Below are positions 40,129 through 48,729 of a DNA stretch of 51,810 bases, in pieces. Position 1 is the first letter of the stretch, and the number at the start of each line of letters is the position of its first letter. Source of the DNA: JAWLHA01 sp041690535 (GTDB lineage: Bacteria > Pseudomonadota > Gammaproteobacteria > Thiohalomonadales > Thiohalomonadaceae); NCBI GenBank assembly GCA_041690535.1, contig JAWLHA010000030.1, positions 1-51,810 on the forward strand, written 5' to 3'. Position numbers and translations under genes: made by a program. Below the pieces are notes generated by a model that was given only the letters and a program-made list of their open reading frames with translations, did no database searches and was not told the origin of the DNA.

Positions 40129-41088
40129 TCAGGCCTCCAGGTGACGGCGTGGATTGAACGGCATGGCGCGGGCCATCTCCTCGAACATCCGGCGCTTCTC
40201 GGCCGTGTCGGCGGGCGGGACCACGATCTGCAACAGCACGTACTGGTCTCCGGGGGGATGCCCCGGCAGCCCCCGCCCCTTGAGGCGCAGTCGCTGCGCG
40301 CTGCGCGCCCCGGCGGGGACGCTCAGGTCCACCCGTCCCCCCAGGGTCGGCACCTGCACCTTGGCGCCGAGGGCCGCTTCCCAGGGGGTCAGGGGCAGAT
40401 TGAGGTAGATGTCCCGACCTTCGACCCGGTAGCGGGGGTGCGGTTCGAGCTCCACCTCCAGGTAGAGATCGCCGGGCGGCCCGCCGCCCACCCCGGAACT
40501 GCCCTGGCCGGCCAGGCGGATCTGCTGGCCGGCGGTGATCCCGGGCGGAATGCGTACATTGAGCGCCTTGTGGCTCACGGTGCGCCGCCCCTGGGCATCC
40601 AGTTCGGGGGTCTCCAGCTGCAGAGTGCGGCTGGCGCCGTGGAACGCCTCCTCCAGGGTGATGTGGATGCGGGCGAACTGGTCTTCCCCCCGCATGCGGA
40701 ACTCGCGGGGGCGCCCCCCGGTGGTGCGGAAGCCGCCGAAGGGGCCGGCGCCGCCGAACAGGCTGTCGAAAAAGTCGCTGAAGCGGGATGCATCGGCGCC
40801 GGTGAAGCCCCCGCCCCCAAACTCGAAGCCCCGCTCCCACCCCGGCGGCGGGGTGAACTCCTGGCCGGCCTGCCACTGACCGCCCAGGCGGTCGTAGGCG
40901 GCCCGCTTCTGAGGGTCCTTCAAGACCTCATAGGCCTCGTTCACCTCCTTGAAGCGCTCCTCCGCATCCGGCTCCTTGCTCACGTCCGGGTGATACTTGC
41001 GGGCCAGCTTGCGGTAGGCCCGCTTGATCTCGTCCTGGGTGGCCTCGCGGGCCACGCCCATGGTGTTGTAATAATCCTTGTATTCCAT
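40129..41088 (-). CDS. cbpA: Curved DNA-binding protein / DnaJ-class co-chaperone CbpA
   Basis: The 319-aa protein has an N-terminal J-domain (MEYKDYYNTMGV; catalytic YHPDVS), a Gly/Phe-rich linker, and two C-terminal substrate-binding beta domains (FARIHITLEEAFHGASRTL, TPWEAALGAKVQVPTLGG). The zinc-finger domain of DnaJ is absent, as in CbpA. The ATG at 41088 was chosen to match the MEYKDYY family start; the open frame extends to 41187 through unrelated sequence. A family B element at 41207-41269 lies in its upstream region. Confidence 0.94.
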   Translation of the reverse strand: MEYKDYYNTMGVAREATQDEIKRAYRKLARKYHPDVSKEPDAEERFKEVNEAYEVLKDPQKRAAYDRLGGQWQAGQEFTPPPGWERGFEFGGGGFTGADASRFSDFFDSLFGGAGPFGGFRTTGGRPREFRMRGEDQFARIHITLEEAFHGASRTLQLETPELDAQGRRTVSHKALNVRIPPGITAGQQIRLAGQGSSGVGGGPPGDLYLEVELEPHPRYRVEGRDIYLNLPLTPWEAALGAKVQVPTLGGRVDLSVPAGARSAQRLRLKGRGLPGHPPGDQYVLLQIVVPPADTAEKRRMFEEMARAMPFNPRRHLEA

Positions 41089-41206
41089 CGCCACCGTCCT
41101 GCTGCAACCGAGCCCTCGGGAGGCCCGCCAGTGGGCCGAACCGCACTGGTCGAAACCCTGTTCCAGCGAGAGCGCCGTTTCTGTCAACAGATAACGCCCT
41201 TTACTC

Positions 41207-41269
41207 GGGGTGAACGCATACTAACGTCATGGCCGTGCTGTGAGCGATGTAAGTATGCGTTTACCCTGG
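41207..41269. mobile_element. Family B miniature element, shortest form (63 bp)
   Basis: GGGGTGAACGCATACTAACG and AAGTATGCGTTTACCCTGG are inverted ends around GGCCGTGCTGTGAGCG. It lies in the cbpA promoter region, between cbpA and the terminator of hsp20. Confidence 0.85.
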
Positions 41270-41316
41270 CCATTGAGTAATGGCGCATCTGCACGAGGTC
41301 GTCCGCCCCAACGACA

Positions 41317-41341
41317 ACGGGGCGCCCCGAAAGCGCCCCGT
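41317..41341. terminator. Hairpin terminator downstream of hsp20
   Basis: ACGGGGCGC (41317-41325) pairs with GCGCCCCGT (41333-41341). A T-run follows on the plus strand and a weaker TTGTCGTT follows on the minus strand. It ends the hsp20 gene 38 bp after its stop. Confidence 0.7.
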
Positions 41342-41378
41342 TTTCCCAATGCCCGGTCGGGCGCACTACCGCAACAGC

Positions 41379-41813
41379 CTAGCCCTCCACGCTGATCTTG
41401 CGGGGCTGTGCCTTCTCCTGCTTGGGGATGCGGATCTCCAGCACCCCGTTGGTGCTCTTGGCGGTGATCTTCTCCGGATCCGCCGTCTCCGGCAGGGTGA
41501 AGCGGCGATAGAAGCTGCCGTGGACCCGCTCGACGCGTTTGTAGCCCTCCCGCTCTTCCTTTTTCTCGCTGTCCCGCTGCCCCTTGATGGTGAGGATGCC
41601 GTGCTCGGCATGCACCTCGATCGCCTTCGGGTCCACCCCGGGGACGTCGGCCACGATGGTAAAGCAGTCCTTGTCCTCCTTCACATCCACCGCCGGCACC
41701 CAGTCGGCGGTGGCGAGGGTGCCTTCCTCCATGCCGCGGGCCTCGCTCAAGCGGTCCATCTCGCGGCGCAGTTGGTCCAGCATGCTCCAGGGTTCGTACC
41801 TCGTCAGTGCCAT
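41379..41813 (-). CDS. Small heat-shock protein, Hsp20/alpha-crystallin family
   Basis: The 144-aa holdase has a short N-terminal arm (MALTRYEPWSMLDQLRREMD), an alpha-crystallin domain (WVPAVDVKEDKDCFTIVADV, then GVLEIRIPKQ with the A.x.x.n-G-V-L motif) and a C-terminal IPK-like anchoring motif. It forms oligomers that hold unfolding proteins. AAAGGAG precedes the ATG at 41813. The strong promoter-like sequence at 41860-41888 fits heat-shock control. Confidence 0.95.
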   Translation of the reverse strand: MALTRYEPWSMLDQLRREMDRLSEARGMEEGTLATADWVPAVDVKEDKDCFTIVADVPGVDPKAIEVHAEHGILTIKGQRDSEKKEEREGYKRVERVHGSFYRRFTLPETADPEKITAKSTNGVLEIRIPKQEKAQPRKISVEG

Positions 41814-41859
41814 CGCAATGCTCCTTTTTTTGATTCACAACGACCGTCGGATGAGTAGG

Positions 41860-41888
41860 GATATAGGTGCGCCTGCAAATTTCTCAAG
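41860..41888 (-). promoter_or_regulatory. Putative promoter of hsp20
   Basis: On the minus strand CTTGAGA is followed about 15-16 bases later by CCTATATC. TTGAGA-N16-TATATC reads as a sigma70 promoter, while CTTGAG-N15-CCTATAT is a partial match to the sigma32 consensus CTTGAA / CCCCATNT. It lies about 47 bp before the start codon. Confidence 0.5.
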
Positions 41889-41958
41889 ACCATCAAAAAA
41901 AATGAGGCAACTCTGCCTGTGGGGAGCGAGTGAGTACTAGCAATCTTGTTTTTGTCCA

Positions 41959-41974
41959 CCACAAGATGTAGTGT
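41959..41974. promoter_or_regulatory. NrdR-box-like operator, distal
   Basis: CCACAAGATGTAGTGT matches 13 of 16 positions of the NrdR box ACACWATATATWGTGT. NrdR is the ATP/dATP-sensing repressor of ribonucleotide reductase genes. It lies 285 bp upstream of nrdJ and shares a trailing TTGC with the second box at 42164. Confidence 0.6.
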
Positions 41975-42163
41975 TTGCGCCCCTCGCAAACCGGGGCTGT
42001 GGCAGGCGTAGTTCACAACCCATGAATTGTCAAGCGGTACTCGTTGGGCGCTTGTATAACTGGATGAATATAAACGGAATATTTGTGAATTTTGTGATTG
42101 CGAAAAAATTTCCTTTGGAACTTTTTTTAGATTGGATTTACCCTTAGGCCTCTCTCCAGTCGG

Positions 42164-42179
42164 GCACCACATCTTGTGT
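42164..42179. promoter_or_regulatory. NrdR-box-like operator, proximal
   Basis: GCACCACATCTTGTGT matches about 12 of 16 NrdR-box positions and lies 79 bp before the nrdJ start. The two boxes are 205 bp apart, not the usual 31-32 bp, so joint binding would need looping. The AT-rich stretch between them (42050-42140) probably holds the promoter; I could not pick one convincing -10/-35 pair. Confidence 0.55.
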
Positions 42180-42258
42180 TTGCAGATTAGCCGCTGCACA
42201 TCAGTTCGAGCGGCCGTCGAGAAGCCTAATTAAAAGAATTATTTGGGAGAAAACCTGC

Positions 42259-45200
42259 GTGAGTAAAAGCCGAGCCCACCTGAAGGCCGTATCCACTGAA
42301 GTGACCGAGATCCCCTTTCAGCCGGCCTCCCTCGACATCTGGGACAAGAAGTACCGCCTGAAGAGCAAGGGCGGCGATGTGGTCGACCACACCATCGATG
42401 ACACCTTCAAGCGCGTCGCCCGTGCCCTCGCCGATGTGGAGGAGAGCGAGCAGAAACGCGAGGCGTGGTATGAGCAGTTCCTGTGGGCCCTGCGCCACGG
42501 CGCCATCCCTGCCGGGCGCATCACCTCCAACGCCGGCGCCCTGGCCTTCAAGCCCGCCACCTCCACCATTAACTGCACCGTCTCCGGCACCATCCGCGAC
42601 TCCATGGACGACATCCTGGAGAAGGTCCACGAGGCGGGGCTGACGTTAAAGGCCGGTTGCGTCTCCCCCGATACCCGGGTCGTGACCGACCGCGGGGTAG
42701 TCACCGCCGAGCAGGCGGTGCGCGAAAAGCACGAACAGATCCTCTGCTATGACCGCGATACCGGGTGTTTCGAGATGCGCGCCATCGAGCGTCACCTCAC
42801 CACCCACGTGCCGCGGGAGGAGAACATCGAAATCCGCTCCAACGGCGTCTCCCTGAAGACCTCCATCAAGCATCCGGTGCTTGTCTATCGCGCCGGCAAG
42901 TTGGTCTACGTGCGCGCCGACGAGGTCAGTGGTGACGACGCCTTGGTGCACCACTCATTTCCCTGGCAGGCCGATCCGGCCCGTGCCCCGGAGGCGTGGT
43001 TCGCGGGGGCTCACCTCGGCGACGGCAGCGCCTACGAAAGAATCATGAGCTACAAATCGAGCCGCGGCGCCTGGGCGGCCAAGGCCCAGGTTGCAGGCCG
43101 CCGGCTGGTCTTCAAGATTCGCGCAGCCGAGCGCGAGGTGGTGGAGCGCTATGCGCAATTCTTCCACGCCTTCTGTGGCTCCAACGCCCAGGTAGTCGCC
43201 ACCGTCACCCCAAACGGTACGCCTGTTTGGGATTTCGCCATCAGCAGCTTCGAGGCGAGCCGTGCGGCGGACCTGTTCGACGGGCAGGTGGGCAAGAAAA
43301 GCACAAGCCTGCGGGTGCCGGGCTGGGTCGCCAGCCACCCTGAGCGTCATTTCCTGCCCTTCCTGGCCGGCCTCATCGATACCGACGGCACCGTGAGCAC
43401 TGAGCGGGGCGCCGTCACCATCGCCACCCAGAGCGTCACGTTCGCCGAAGAACTCAAGGGTCTGCTGGGGCTGTTCGGCGTGCACGGCGGCATTACGGTG
43501 CGTCAGCCGCGTGAGCACGTCTACCGCGGCCACTTGGTGCGCGACAGCGGCGGGGCCATGCTCAAGATCTCCGACTCCGCCTTCCTCACCGAGGTGGCCA
43601 AGCACATGGCCGACAGCGGCAAGCGCAACCGGATCGTCGAACATGCGAGCCAATCGGGACAGTACGACCGCTACTGCCTGCCCGAGGCCCTCTCCACCGC
43701 CCTGGAGGCCCAGTCCGCCACGCTCTCCCACAAGGAGCGGCAGGAGATGGGCTTCTATCACGGTTACCATCGCAGGCCGGTGGTGAGCCGGATCTGGCTG
43801 GACCGCTGGGCCGCGCGCTTCCCTGCCCTTGCCGGCCTCATCGCCTTTGCACGCACCCTTCGCCCGGTGGAGTCGGTGCAGCGCAATCTCGATCTGTCCG
43901 AGACCTTCTACGACTTCACGGTGGAGCGCCACAACAACTATTTGGCCGGCGCGAACGGCTTGATGGTGATCCACAACTGTGGCATCGGCTACGAATTCTC
44001 CACCCTGCGCCCCCGCGGGGCCTTCGTGGCAGGGGCGGGCGCCTACACCTCCGGCCCGCTCTCCTTCATGGACATCTACGACAAGATGTGTTTCACCGTC
44101 TCCTCCGCGGGCGGGCGCCGCGGCGCGCAGATGGCCACCTTCGACGTGGGCCACCCCGACGTCATGGACTTCATCCGTGCCAAGCGCGAGGACGGGCGGC
44201 TGCGCCAGTTCAACCTCTCCCTGCTGGTGACCTCCGAATTCATGGAGGCGGTCAAGCAGGACGCCCTGTGGAAGCTGGCCTTCCCCCTCACCGCCAAAGA
44301 GGTGGAGATCGACCGCATCGACCTCGCCGACACCGACAAGGTGATCTGGCGCGAGTGGCCCCACGCTGAGGAGTACCTCACCAACGCCGAAGGGCTGGTG
44401 GCCTGCAAGATCTACAAAACCGTCCCCGCCCGCCGGCTGTGGGACATGATCATGGCCTCCACCTACGACTACGCCGAGCCCGGGTTCATCCTCATCGACC
44501 AGTACAACGAGATGAACAACAACTGGTTCTGCGAGAACATCCGGGCGACCAATCCCTGCGTCACCGCCGACACCCGACTGCACACACAGTACGGAATGGT
44601 GCCCATCGGCGAACTCTATTCTGCCGCAGCTCCCTTGGAGGTGACGGTGGACACCCGTACCTTGGCGGAATCTGTGCGGGGTACGGCCCGTCGACCTGCC
44701 AAACCGGCCTTCATGACTTCCCGCAATGCCGACGTCTATCGGGTTGTCACCCGCGAAGGCTTTGAGATCAAGGCCACGGAGTGGCACGAGTTCTACACCG
44801 AGCGCGGCAAGATCGAACTCAAAGAGTTGAAGCTGGGCGATGAGCTGTTGATTCAGTCCGGAAAAGGGCAGTTCGGCAAAGAGGGATCCAAGGAACTCGG
44901 AATGCTCATTGGCCTGATTACGGGAGACGGACACTTCACGCAAACGAAAAACAAGGAGCCCATCGCCTATGTGAATTTCTGGGGCGAAGACCGGAAACTC
45001 GCTCCTGCCATTTCGGAGTACATCAACACGCTGATTGCGGGCGCCGCCCGGAATAGTGGCAGGGATTACCAGGTTCAGCCGGTGGCCGTCGAAGAGAGAA
45101 ACCACGCCTTCATCGGTTCGGTGCTCTTGGCGCGCTATCTTCAGCACTTCGGCTTCACCGGGGAGCGAAAGTTCCAGGTCCCCGAGGTGATATGGCGTGG

Positions 45201-46863
45201 CACCGAGGAGTGTGTGGCAGGTTATCTGCGCGGGCTATTCCAGGCCGATGGCACGGTCAACGTGTCCGGCAAGTCCCAGACCTGCTCCGTCCGCCTCGCT
45301 TCGAGTCAGCGGTCGTTGTTGAAGGATATCCAGGTATTGCTCGCCAATTTCGGTATCTTCAGCCGCATTCATCAGCGGCGGGCGCCCGGTGAACGGTTGC
45401 TTCCGGACGGCAAGGGCGGGAGAAAGCTTTACAAGTGCCGTGCCGATTACGAACTCATCATCGATGGCGAGTCTCGGGATCGGTTCATGCAAGAGATTGG
45501 CTTTTTGACCGAAGAGAAAGCGCAGAAATACCACGAGTGGGTCAAAGACAAGTGCCTGCGCAAGACTCAGCGGTTTCGCGCGAAAGTGGAAAAAATTATC
45601 TACGAAGGGCGCGAAGCGGTTTACGACACGACTCAGCCGGACCAAAACTCCGTTATCTTCAATGGTATCGTCACTGGGCAATGCGGCGAGCAGGGCCTTC
45701 CGCCCTATGGCGCCTGCCTGCTCGGCTCCATCAACCTCACCAAGTTCGTGGTGGACCCCTTCACCGAACGGGCCCGCTTCGACTGGCACGCCTTCACCAA
45801 GAGCGTGGCCATCTTCACCCGCATGCTCGACAACGTGGTGGAGATCAACGGCCTGCCCCTGCCCCAGCAGCGCGATGAGATCATGAGCAAGCGCCGCCAC
45901 GGCATGGGCTACCTGGGGCTCGGCTCCACCCTCACCATGCTGCGCATGAAGTATGGCGCGGAGGAGTCCCTGGAGTTCACCGAGCGGGTCACCCGCGAGC
46001 TGGCCATCACCGGCTGGCGCACCGGCCTGGAGCTGGCGAAGGAGAAGGGCCCCGCCCCCATCATGGAGCAGGAGTTCACCATCACCGCCGACATGCTGCG
46101 CAAGCGCCCCGAGCTCAAGGCCGACGGCTACCAGCTCGGCGACAAGGTGAAGGGCAAGGTGCTGCATGCCAAGTACAGCCGCTACATGCAGCGGGTGGCC
46201 GAGGTGGACCCCCAGCTGGTCGGCGAGCTGACCGAGGTGGGGTGCCGCTTCACCCACCACAGCTCCATCGCCCCCACGGGCACCATCTCCCTGTCGCTGG
46301 CCAACAACGCGAGCAACGGCATCGAGCCCAGCTTCGCCCACCAGTACTCGCGCAACATCATCCGCGAGGGGCGCAAGACCAAGGAGAAGGTGGACGTCTT
46401 CTCCTTCGAGCTGCTGGCCTACCGCACCCTGGTCCACGACCAGGCCACGCCCTATGCCGCTGAGCCCGAGAATCAGCTGCCCGACTACTTCATCGCCGCC
46501 GATGACGTCACGCCCGCGCAGCACGTGGACGTGCAGGCCGCCGCGCAGAAGTGGATCGACTCCTCCATCTCCAAAACGGCCAACGTCCCCACCGACTACC
46601 CCTATGAGGCGTTCAAGGACATCTACCTCTACGCCTACGACAAGGACCTGAAGGGCTGCACCACCTTCCGCTTCAACCCCGAGGCGTTCCAGGGGGTGCT
46701 GGTCAAGGACAAGGACCTGGAGAACACCACCTACCGCTTCGAGCTGGAGAACGGCGAGATCCTGGAGGTGAAGGGCAACGAAGAGATCGAATACGACGGC
46801 GAAATGCACACCGCCGCCAACCTCTTCGACGCCCTGAAAGAGGGCTACTACGGCAAGTTCTAG
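42259..46863 (+). CDS. nrdJ: B12-dependent class II ribonucleotide reductase, large part (NrdJa), with two inteins
   Basis: The 1534-aa precursor should splice to a 719-aa reductase that converts ribonucleotides to deoxyribonucleotides with adenosylcobalamin. Extein landmarks are NCTVSGTIRDSMDDIL, KAG/CGIGYEFSTLRPRG, FNLSLLVTSEFM, RATNP/CGEQGLPPYG, NGIEPSFAHQYSRN and a tail ending KEGYYGKF. The C-terminal Cys-rich redox tail is missing and is encoded instead by the separate nrdJb gene at 47862, as in the Pseudomonas NrdJa/NrdJb split. It starts with GTG at 42259 after GGGAGAAAAC. The stop TAG abuts a family A element. Two NrdR-like boxes lie upstream. Confidence 0.94.
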   Translation: MSKSRAHLKAVSTEVTEIPFQPASLDIWDKKYRLKSKGGDVVDHTIDDTFKRVARALADVEESEQKREAWYEQFLWALRHGAIPAGRITSNAGALAFKPATSTINCTVSGTIRDSMDDILEKVHEAGLTLKAGCVSPDTRVVTDRGVVTAEQAVREKHEQILCYDRDTGCFEMRAIERHLTTHVPREENIEIRSNGVSLKTSIKHPVLVYRAGKLVYVRADEVSGDDALVHHSFPWQADPARAPEAWFAGAHLGDGSAYERIMSYKSSRGAWAAKAQVAGRRLVFKIRAAEREVVERYAQFFHAFCGSNAQVVATVTPNGTPVWDFAISSFEASRAADLFDGQVGKKSTSLRVPGWVASHPERHFLPFLAGLIDTDGTVSTERGAVTIATQSVTFAEELKGLLGLFGVHGGITVRQPREHVYRGHLVRDSGGAMLKISDSAFLTEVAKHMADSGKRNRIVEHASQSGQYDRYCLPEALSTALEAQSATLSHKERQEMGFYHGYHRRPVVSRIWLDRWAARFPALAGLIAFARTLRPVESVQRNLDLSETFYDFTVERHNNYLAGANGLMVIHNCGIGYEFSTLRPRGAFVAGAGAYTSGPLSFMDIYDKMCFTVSSAGGRRGAQMATFDVGHPDVMDFIRAKREDGRLRQFNLSLLVTSEFMEAVKQDALWKLAFPLTAKEVEIDRIDLADTDKVIWREWPHAEEYLTNAEGLVACKIYKTVPARRLWDMIMASTYDYAEPGFILIDQYNEMNNNWFCENIRATNPCVTADTRLHTQYGMVPIGELYSAAAPLEVTVDTRTLAESVRGTARRPAKPAFMTSRNADVYRVVTREGFEIKATEWHEFYTERGKIELKELKLGDELLIQSGKGQFGKEGSKELGMLIGLITGDGHFTQTKNKEPIAYVNFWGEDRKLAPAISEYINTLIAGAARNSGRDYQVQPVAVEERNHAFIGSVLLARYLQHFGFTGERKFQVPEVIWRGTEECVAGYLRGLFQADGTVNVSGKSQTCSVRLASSQRSLLKDIQVLLANFGIFSRIHQRRAPGERLLPDGKGGRKLYKCRADYELIIDGESRDRFMQEIGFLTEEKAQKYHEWVKDKCLRKTQRFRAKVEKIIYEGREAVYDTTQPDQNSVIFNGIVTGQCGEQGLPPYGACLLGSINLTKFVVDPFTERARFDWHAFTKSVAIFTRMLDNVVEINGLPLPQQRDEIMSKRRHGMGYLGLGSTLTMLRMKYGAEESLEFTERVTRELAITGWRTGLELAKEKGPAPIMEQEFTITADMLRKRPELKADGYQLGDKVKGKVLHAKYSRYMQRVAEVDPQLVGELTEVGCRFTHHSSIAPTGTISLSLANNASNGIEPSFAHQYSRNIIREGRKTKEKVDVFSFELLAYRTLVHDQATPYAAEPENQLPDYFIAADDVTPAQHVDVQAAAQKWIDSSISKTANVPTDYPYEAFKDIYLYAYDKDLKGCTTFRFNPEAFQGVLVKDKDLENTTYRFELENGEILEVKGNEEIEYDGEMHTAANLFDALKEGYYGKF
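42658..43977 (+). other. Intein 1 of NrdJa (440 aa, LAGLIDADG homing endonuclease)
   Basis: It spans residues 134-573, from Cys134 (CVSPDTRVVTDRG, block A) to the His-Asn pair at the end (YLAGANGLMVIHN, block G), followed by extein Cys in CGIGYEF. Block B has SIKHPVLV. The endonuclease has AGAHLGDGSAY and LAGLIDTDGTV, so both LAGLIDADG motifs are present. Termini are canonical. Its base composition is close to that of the exteins, suggesting long residence or a high-GC donor. Confidence 0.93.
44557..45681 (+). other. Intein 2 of NrdJa (375 aa, LAGLIDADG, ends in Gly-Gln)
   Basis: It spans residues 767-1141, from Cys767 (CVTADTRLHTQYGM) to VIFNGIVTGQ, and interrupts ATNP/CGEQ, which contains an active-site region. 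Block B is TEWHEFYT. The endonuclease motifs are LIGLITGDGHF and LRGLFQADGTV. The last residues are Gly-Gln instead of His-Asn, a variant seen in some ribonucleotide-reductase inteins. Its codons are visibly more AT-rich than the flanking exteins, pointing to later arrival than intein 1. Confidence 0.93.
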
Positions 46864-47054
46864 CTAGAGCACCGAACAGGTAAACCGAAAAATCGCCAAT
46901 CGCAGCCAAGTTGCGCCGCAGGTGGCGGGGGCCGCGAACCGAGGTAGGGTGGATAAGCGCAGCGCATCCACCAGTTCGATGCCGCACGGTGGATGCGCTG
47001 CGCTTATCCACCCTACATGTTGGGCGCGTCGGATTTATCTGTTCGGTGCTCTAG
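46864..47054. mobile_element. Family A miniature element, intact (191 bp)
   Basis: CTAG at both ends with AGCACCGAACAGGTAAACC / GTTCGGTGCT repeats; nearly identical to 27001-27191. It follows the nrdJa stop codon directly and abuts the family C element at 47054. Confidence 0.92.
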
Positions 47055-47221
47055 GGAAACGCTGAAGAAGTCGTCATGCCCGCGAAGGCGGGCATCCAGT
47101 AATTCGTCATGCCCGCGAAGGCGGGCATCCAGAGCCTTTTTTGGGGGCTCCCGCCGCAGCCTGCCCTCGAATGCCTTAATCGGGGGCGGGAGCGACGAAA
47201 GCGGATTTGGTCAGCGTTTCC
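47054..47221. mobile_element. Family C element carrying two REP copies
   Basis: Ends GGGAAACGCTGAAGAAGTCG and GCGGATTTGGTCAGCGTTTCC. Inside are two direct copies of a 29-bp REP palindrome (47071-47099, 47105-47133; core GCCCGCGAAGGCGGGC) and the AATGCCTTAATCGGGGGCGGG core of family C. From 47222 to 47380 is toxin-antitoxin upstream DNA, in which TTTACACCTG occurs twice (47228, 47354), possibly an operator. Confidence 0.85.
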
Positions 47222-47380
47222 ATAGCGTTTACACCTGGTTTGGGTCGCGCCGCAACCCACCCGAACCCATAACCGTAGAACCCGTAGGTCGTGTTAGGCG
47301 CGCCCCGCGCGCCGTAACGCGACAAAAAACGCCGCCAACCGTAACAACGACCATTTACACCTGTTTAATCGGACCCACAA

Positions 47381-47560
47381 ATGAGCAATGATCCATTCTT
47401 TCAGACCCTGGAAGACCTGGTGCAAGACGGCAGCTACGCGACCGCGATGGAGCGCCTCTACTTCATGACCAAGGTCGAAACCGGCCTCAAGCAGGCCGCC
47501 GAAGGCGACCTTCTCGACCAACAGACGGTATGGGAGCGGATGCGCACATGGCTCGTGTAA
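47381..47560 (+). CDS. Putative antitoxin of a ParE/RelE-type toxin
   Basis: The 59-aa protein (MSNDPFFQTLEDLVQDGSYA ... TVWERMRTWLV) has no obvious DNA-binding domain but sits where antitoxins sit, overlapping the toxin gene by 13 bp. It is acidic in its first half and ends in a helix that could wrap the toxin. There is no strong Shine-Dalgarno. The repeated TTTACACCTG upstream could be bound by the complex. Confidence 0.75.
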   Translation: MSNDPFFQTLEDLVQDGSYATAMERLYFMTKVETGLKQAAEGDLLDQQTVWERMRTWLV

Positions 47561-47817
47561 TGTGGACCCGCCAGGCCGTGGACGACCTCAAGGCCATCCA
47601 CGACTTCATCGCCCGCGACACCGGCACCTACGCCGAGATCCTGGTGGAGGCGATCCTCGAGGCCGCCGGCGCCCTGGCCGATGAGCCCGAGGCCGGTACG
47701 CCTGTGGCCGACATCGACGGCCTGCGCCAACTGGCCCACGGCGTCTACCGCATCGTCTACCGGCTGGCCGGCGACGATGCCCAGGTGCTCACCGTCTGCC
47801 CGGCGAACTGCGACTGA
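47548..47817 (+). CDS. ParE/RelE-superfamily toxin
   Basis: The 89-aa protein begins MARVMWTRQAVDDLKAIHDF IA and contains GLRQLAHGVYRIVYRL, the typical ParE/RelE strand pair. ParE-type toxins poison gyrase and RelE-type toxins cut ribosome-bound mRNA; RelE catalytic residues are not all evident, so ParE is more likely. The ATG at 47548 lies within the antitoxin gene. The pair lies between nrdJa and nrdJb, so its expression might also read into nrdJb, 44 bp downstream. Confidence 0.85.
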   Translation: MARVMWTRQAVDDLKAIHDFIARDTGTYAEILVEAILEAAGALADEPEAGTPVADIDGLRQLAHGVYRIVYRLAGDDAQVLTVCPANCD

Positions 47818-47861
47818 ACCGCGCCGCCACTGAACAGATTAGATTGAATTGGGGAACTGAC

Positions 47862-48554
47862 ATGGCCATCAAAATCGACAAAAAGATCGTCGGCTACAGC
47901 GTAGCCAAGGAAGACGAAAACAAAGCGGCAGCCCAGCCCGAACCGGCGCCCGAAACCAACGTCGTCCACCTCACCGAGACCCTGGAGCGCCCGGAAATGC
48001 TGCTCGGCTCCACCTACAAGGTGAAAACGCCCCTCACGGAGCACGCCTTGTACATCACCGTCAACGACATCATCCTCAATGCCGGCACCGAGCACGAGAT
48101 CCGCCGCCCCTTCGAGATCTTCATCAACTCGAAGAGCATGGACCACTTCCAGTGGATCGTCGCCCTCACCCGCATTATCTCCGCCGTGTTTCGCAAAGGC
48201 GGCGACGTCACCTTCCTGGTCGAAGAGCTCCGCTCCGTATTCGACCCCCGAGGCGGCTACTTCAAAAAGGGTGGCAAATACATGCCCTCCCTGGTGGCCG
48301 AGATCGGCGATGTGATCGAAGCCCACATGCGTATGATCGGCCTGCTGAAGGACGATGGGCTGGACGAGCACCAGAAGAAGCTCATCGAGCAGAAGCGCAA
48401 GGAGTATGAGCAGGTGGTACAGATCGCCGAGGCGAAGGAGCCGGGGGATTTCCCGGACGGGGCGCAGTTGTGCGGGAAGTGCCAGACGAAGGCGGTGATT
48501 CAGATGGATGGGTGTTTGACTTGTTTGAATTGCGGGGATAGTAAGTGCGGGTGA
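47862..48554 (+). CDS. Class II ribonucleotide reductase small part, NrdJb (C-terminal redox tail)
   Basis: The 230-aa protein begins MAIKIDKKIVGYSVAKEDE and ends with a Cys-rich tail (LCGKCQTKAVIQMDGCLTC, then CGDSKCG). This matches NrdJb of Pseudomonas, which completes NrdJa and supplies the cysteines that re-reduce the active site. The middle (KVKTPLTEHALYITVNDIIL, then PFEIFINSKSMDHFQWIVAL) is the conserved NrdJb body. ATG 47862 follows GGGGAAC. It is usually adjacent to nrdJa; here 998 bp of repeat and toxin-antitoxin DNA separate them. Confidence 0.9.
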   Translation: MAIKIDKKIVGYSVAKEDENKAAAQPEPAPETNVVHLTETLERPEMLLGSTYKVKTPLTEHALYITVNDIILNAGTEHEIRRPFEIFINSKSMDHFQWIVALTRIISAVFRKGGDVTFLVEELRSVFDPRGGYFKKGGKYMPSLVAEIGDVIEAHMRMIGLLKDDGLDEHQKKLIEQKRKEYEQVVQIAEAKEPGDFPDGAQLCGKCQTKAVIQMDGCLTCLNCGDSKCG

Positions 48555-48691
48555 TGGAGTGAGGGAGCAAGCACCTGCTCAGTATCTCGATTTACTTTTG
48601 AGGTAGTGTTTTCCTTCACCCTCTCGGTGCCGGTAGTCCCTTGGAACAAGTTGAACCGGGAAGAAAACGGATGACAGCGGACGGTTTATTC

Positions 48692-48729
48692 TTGATAATT
48701 GACCAATGTGACACTATACATGGTGTCAC
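48692..48729 (+). promoter_or_regulatory. hicA promoter with overlapping operator
   Basis: TTGATA (48692) and TATACA (48715) are 17 bp apart, a near-ideal sigma70 promoter. GTGACAC (48708-48714) and GTGTCAC (48723-48729) form an inverted repeat around the -10, fitting autorepression by HicB's ribbon-helix-helix. The expected start of transcription (about 48727) is only a few bases before the ATG at 48730, so the mRNA may be leaderless. Confidence 0.8.

Noticed and set aside
42955..45147. 730-codon minus-strand frame inside nrdJ
   Set aside because: It is antisense to intein and extein coding sequence with no recognisable domain and a low-complexity composition.
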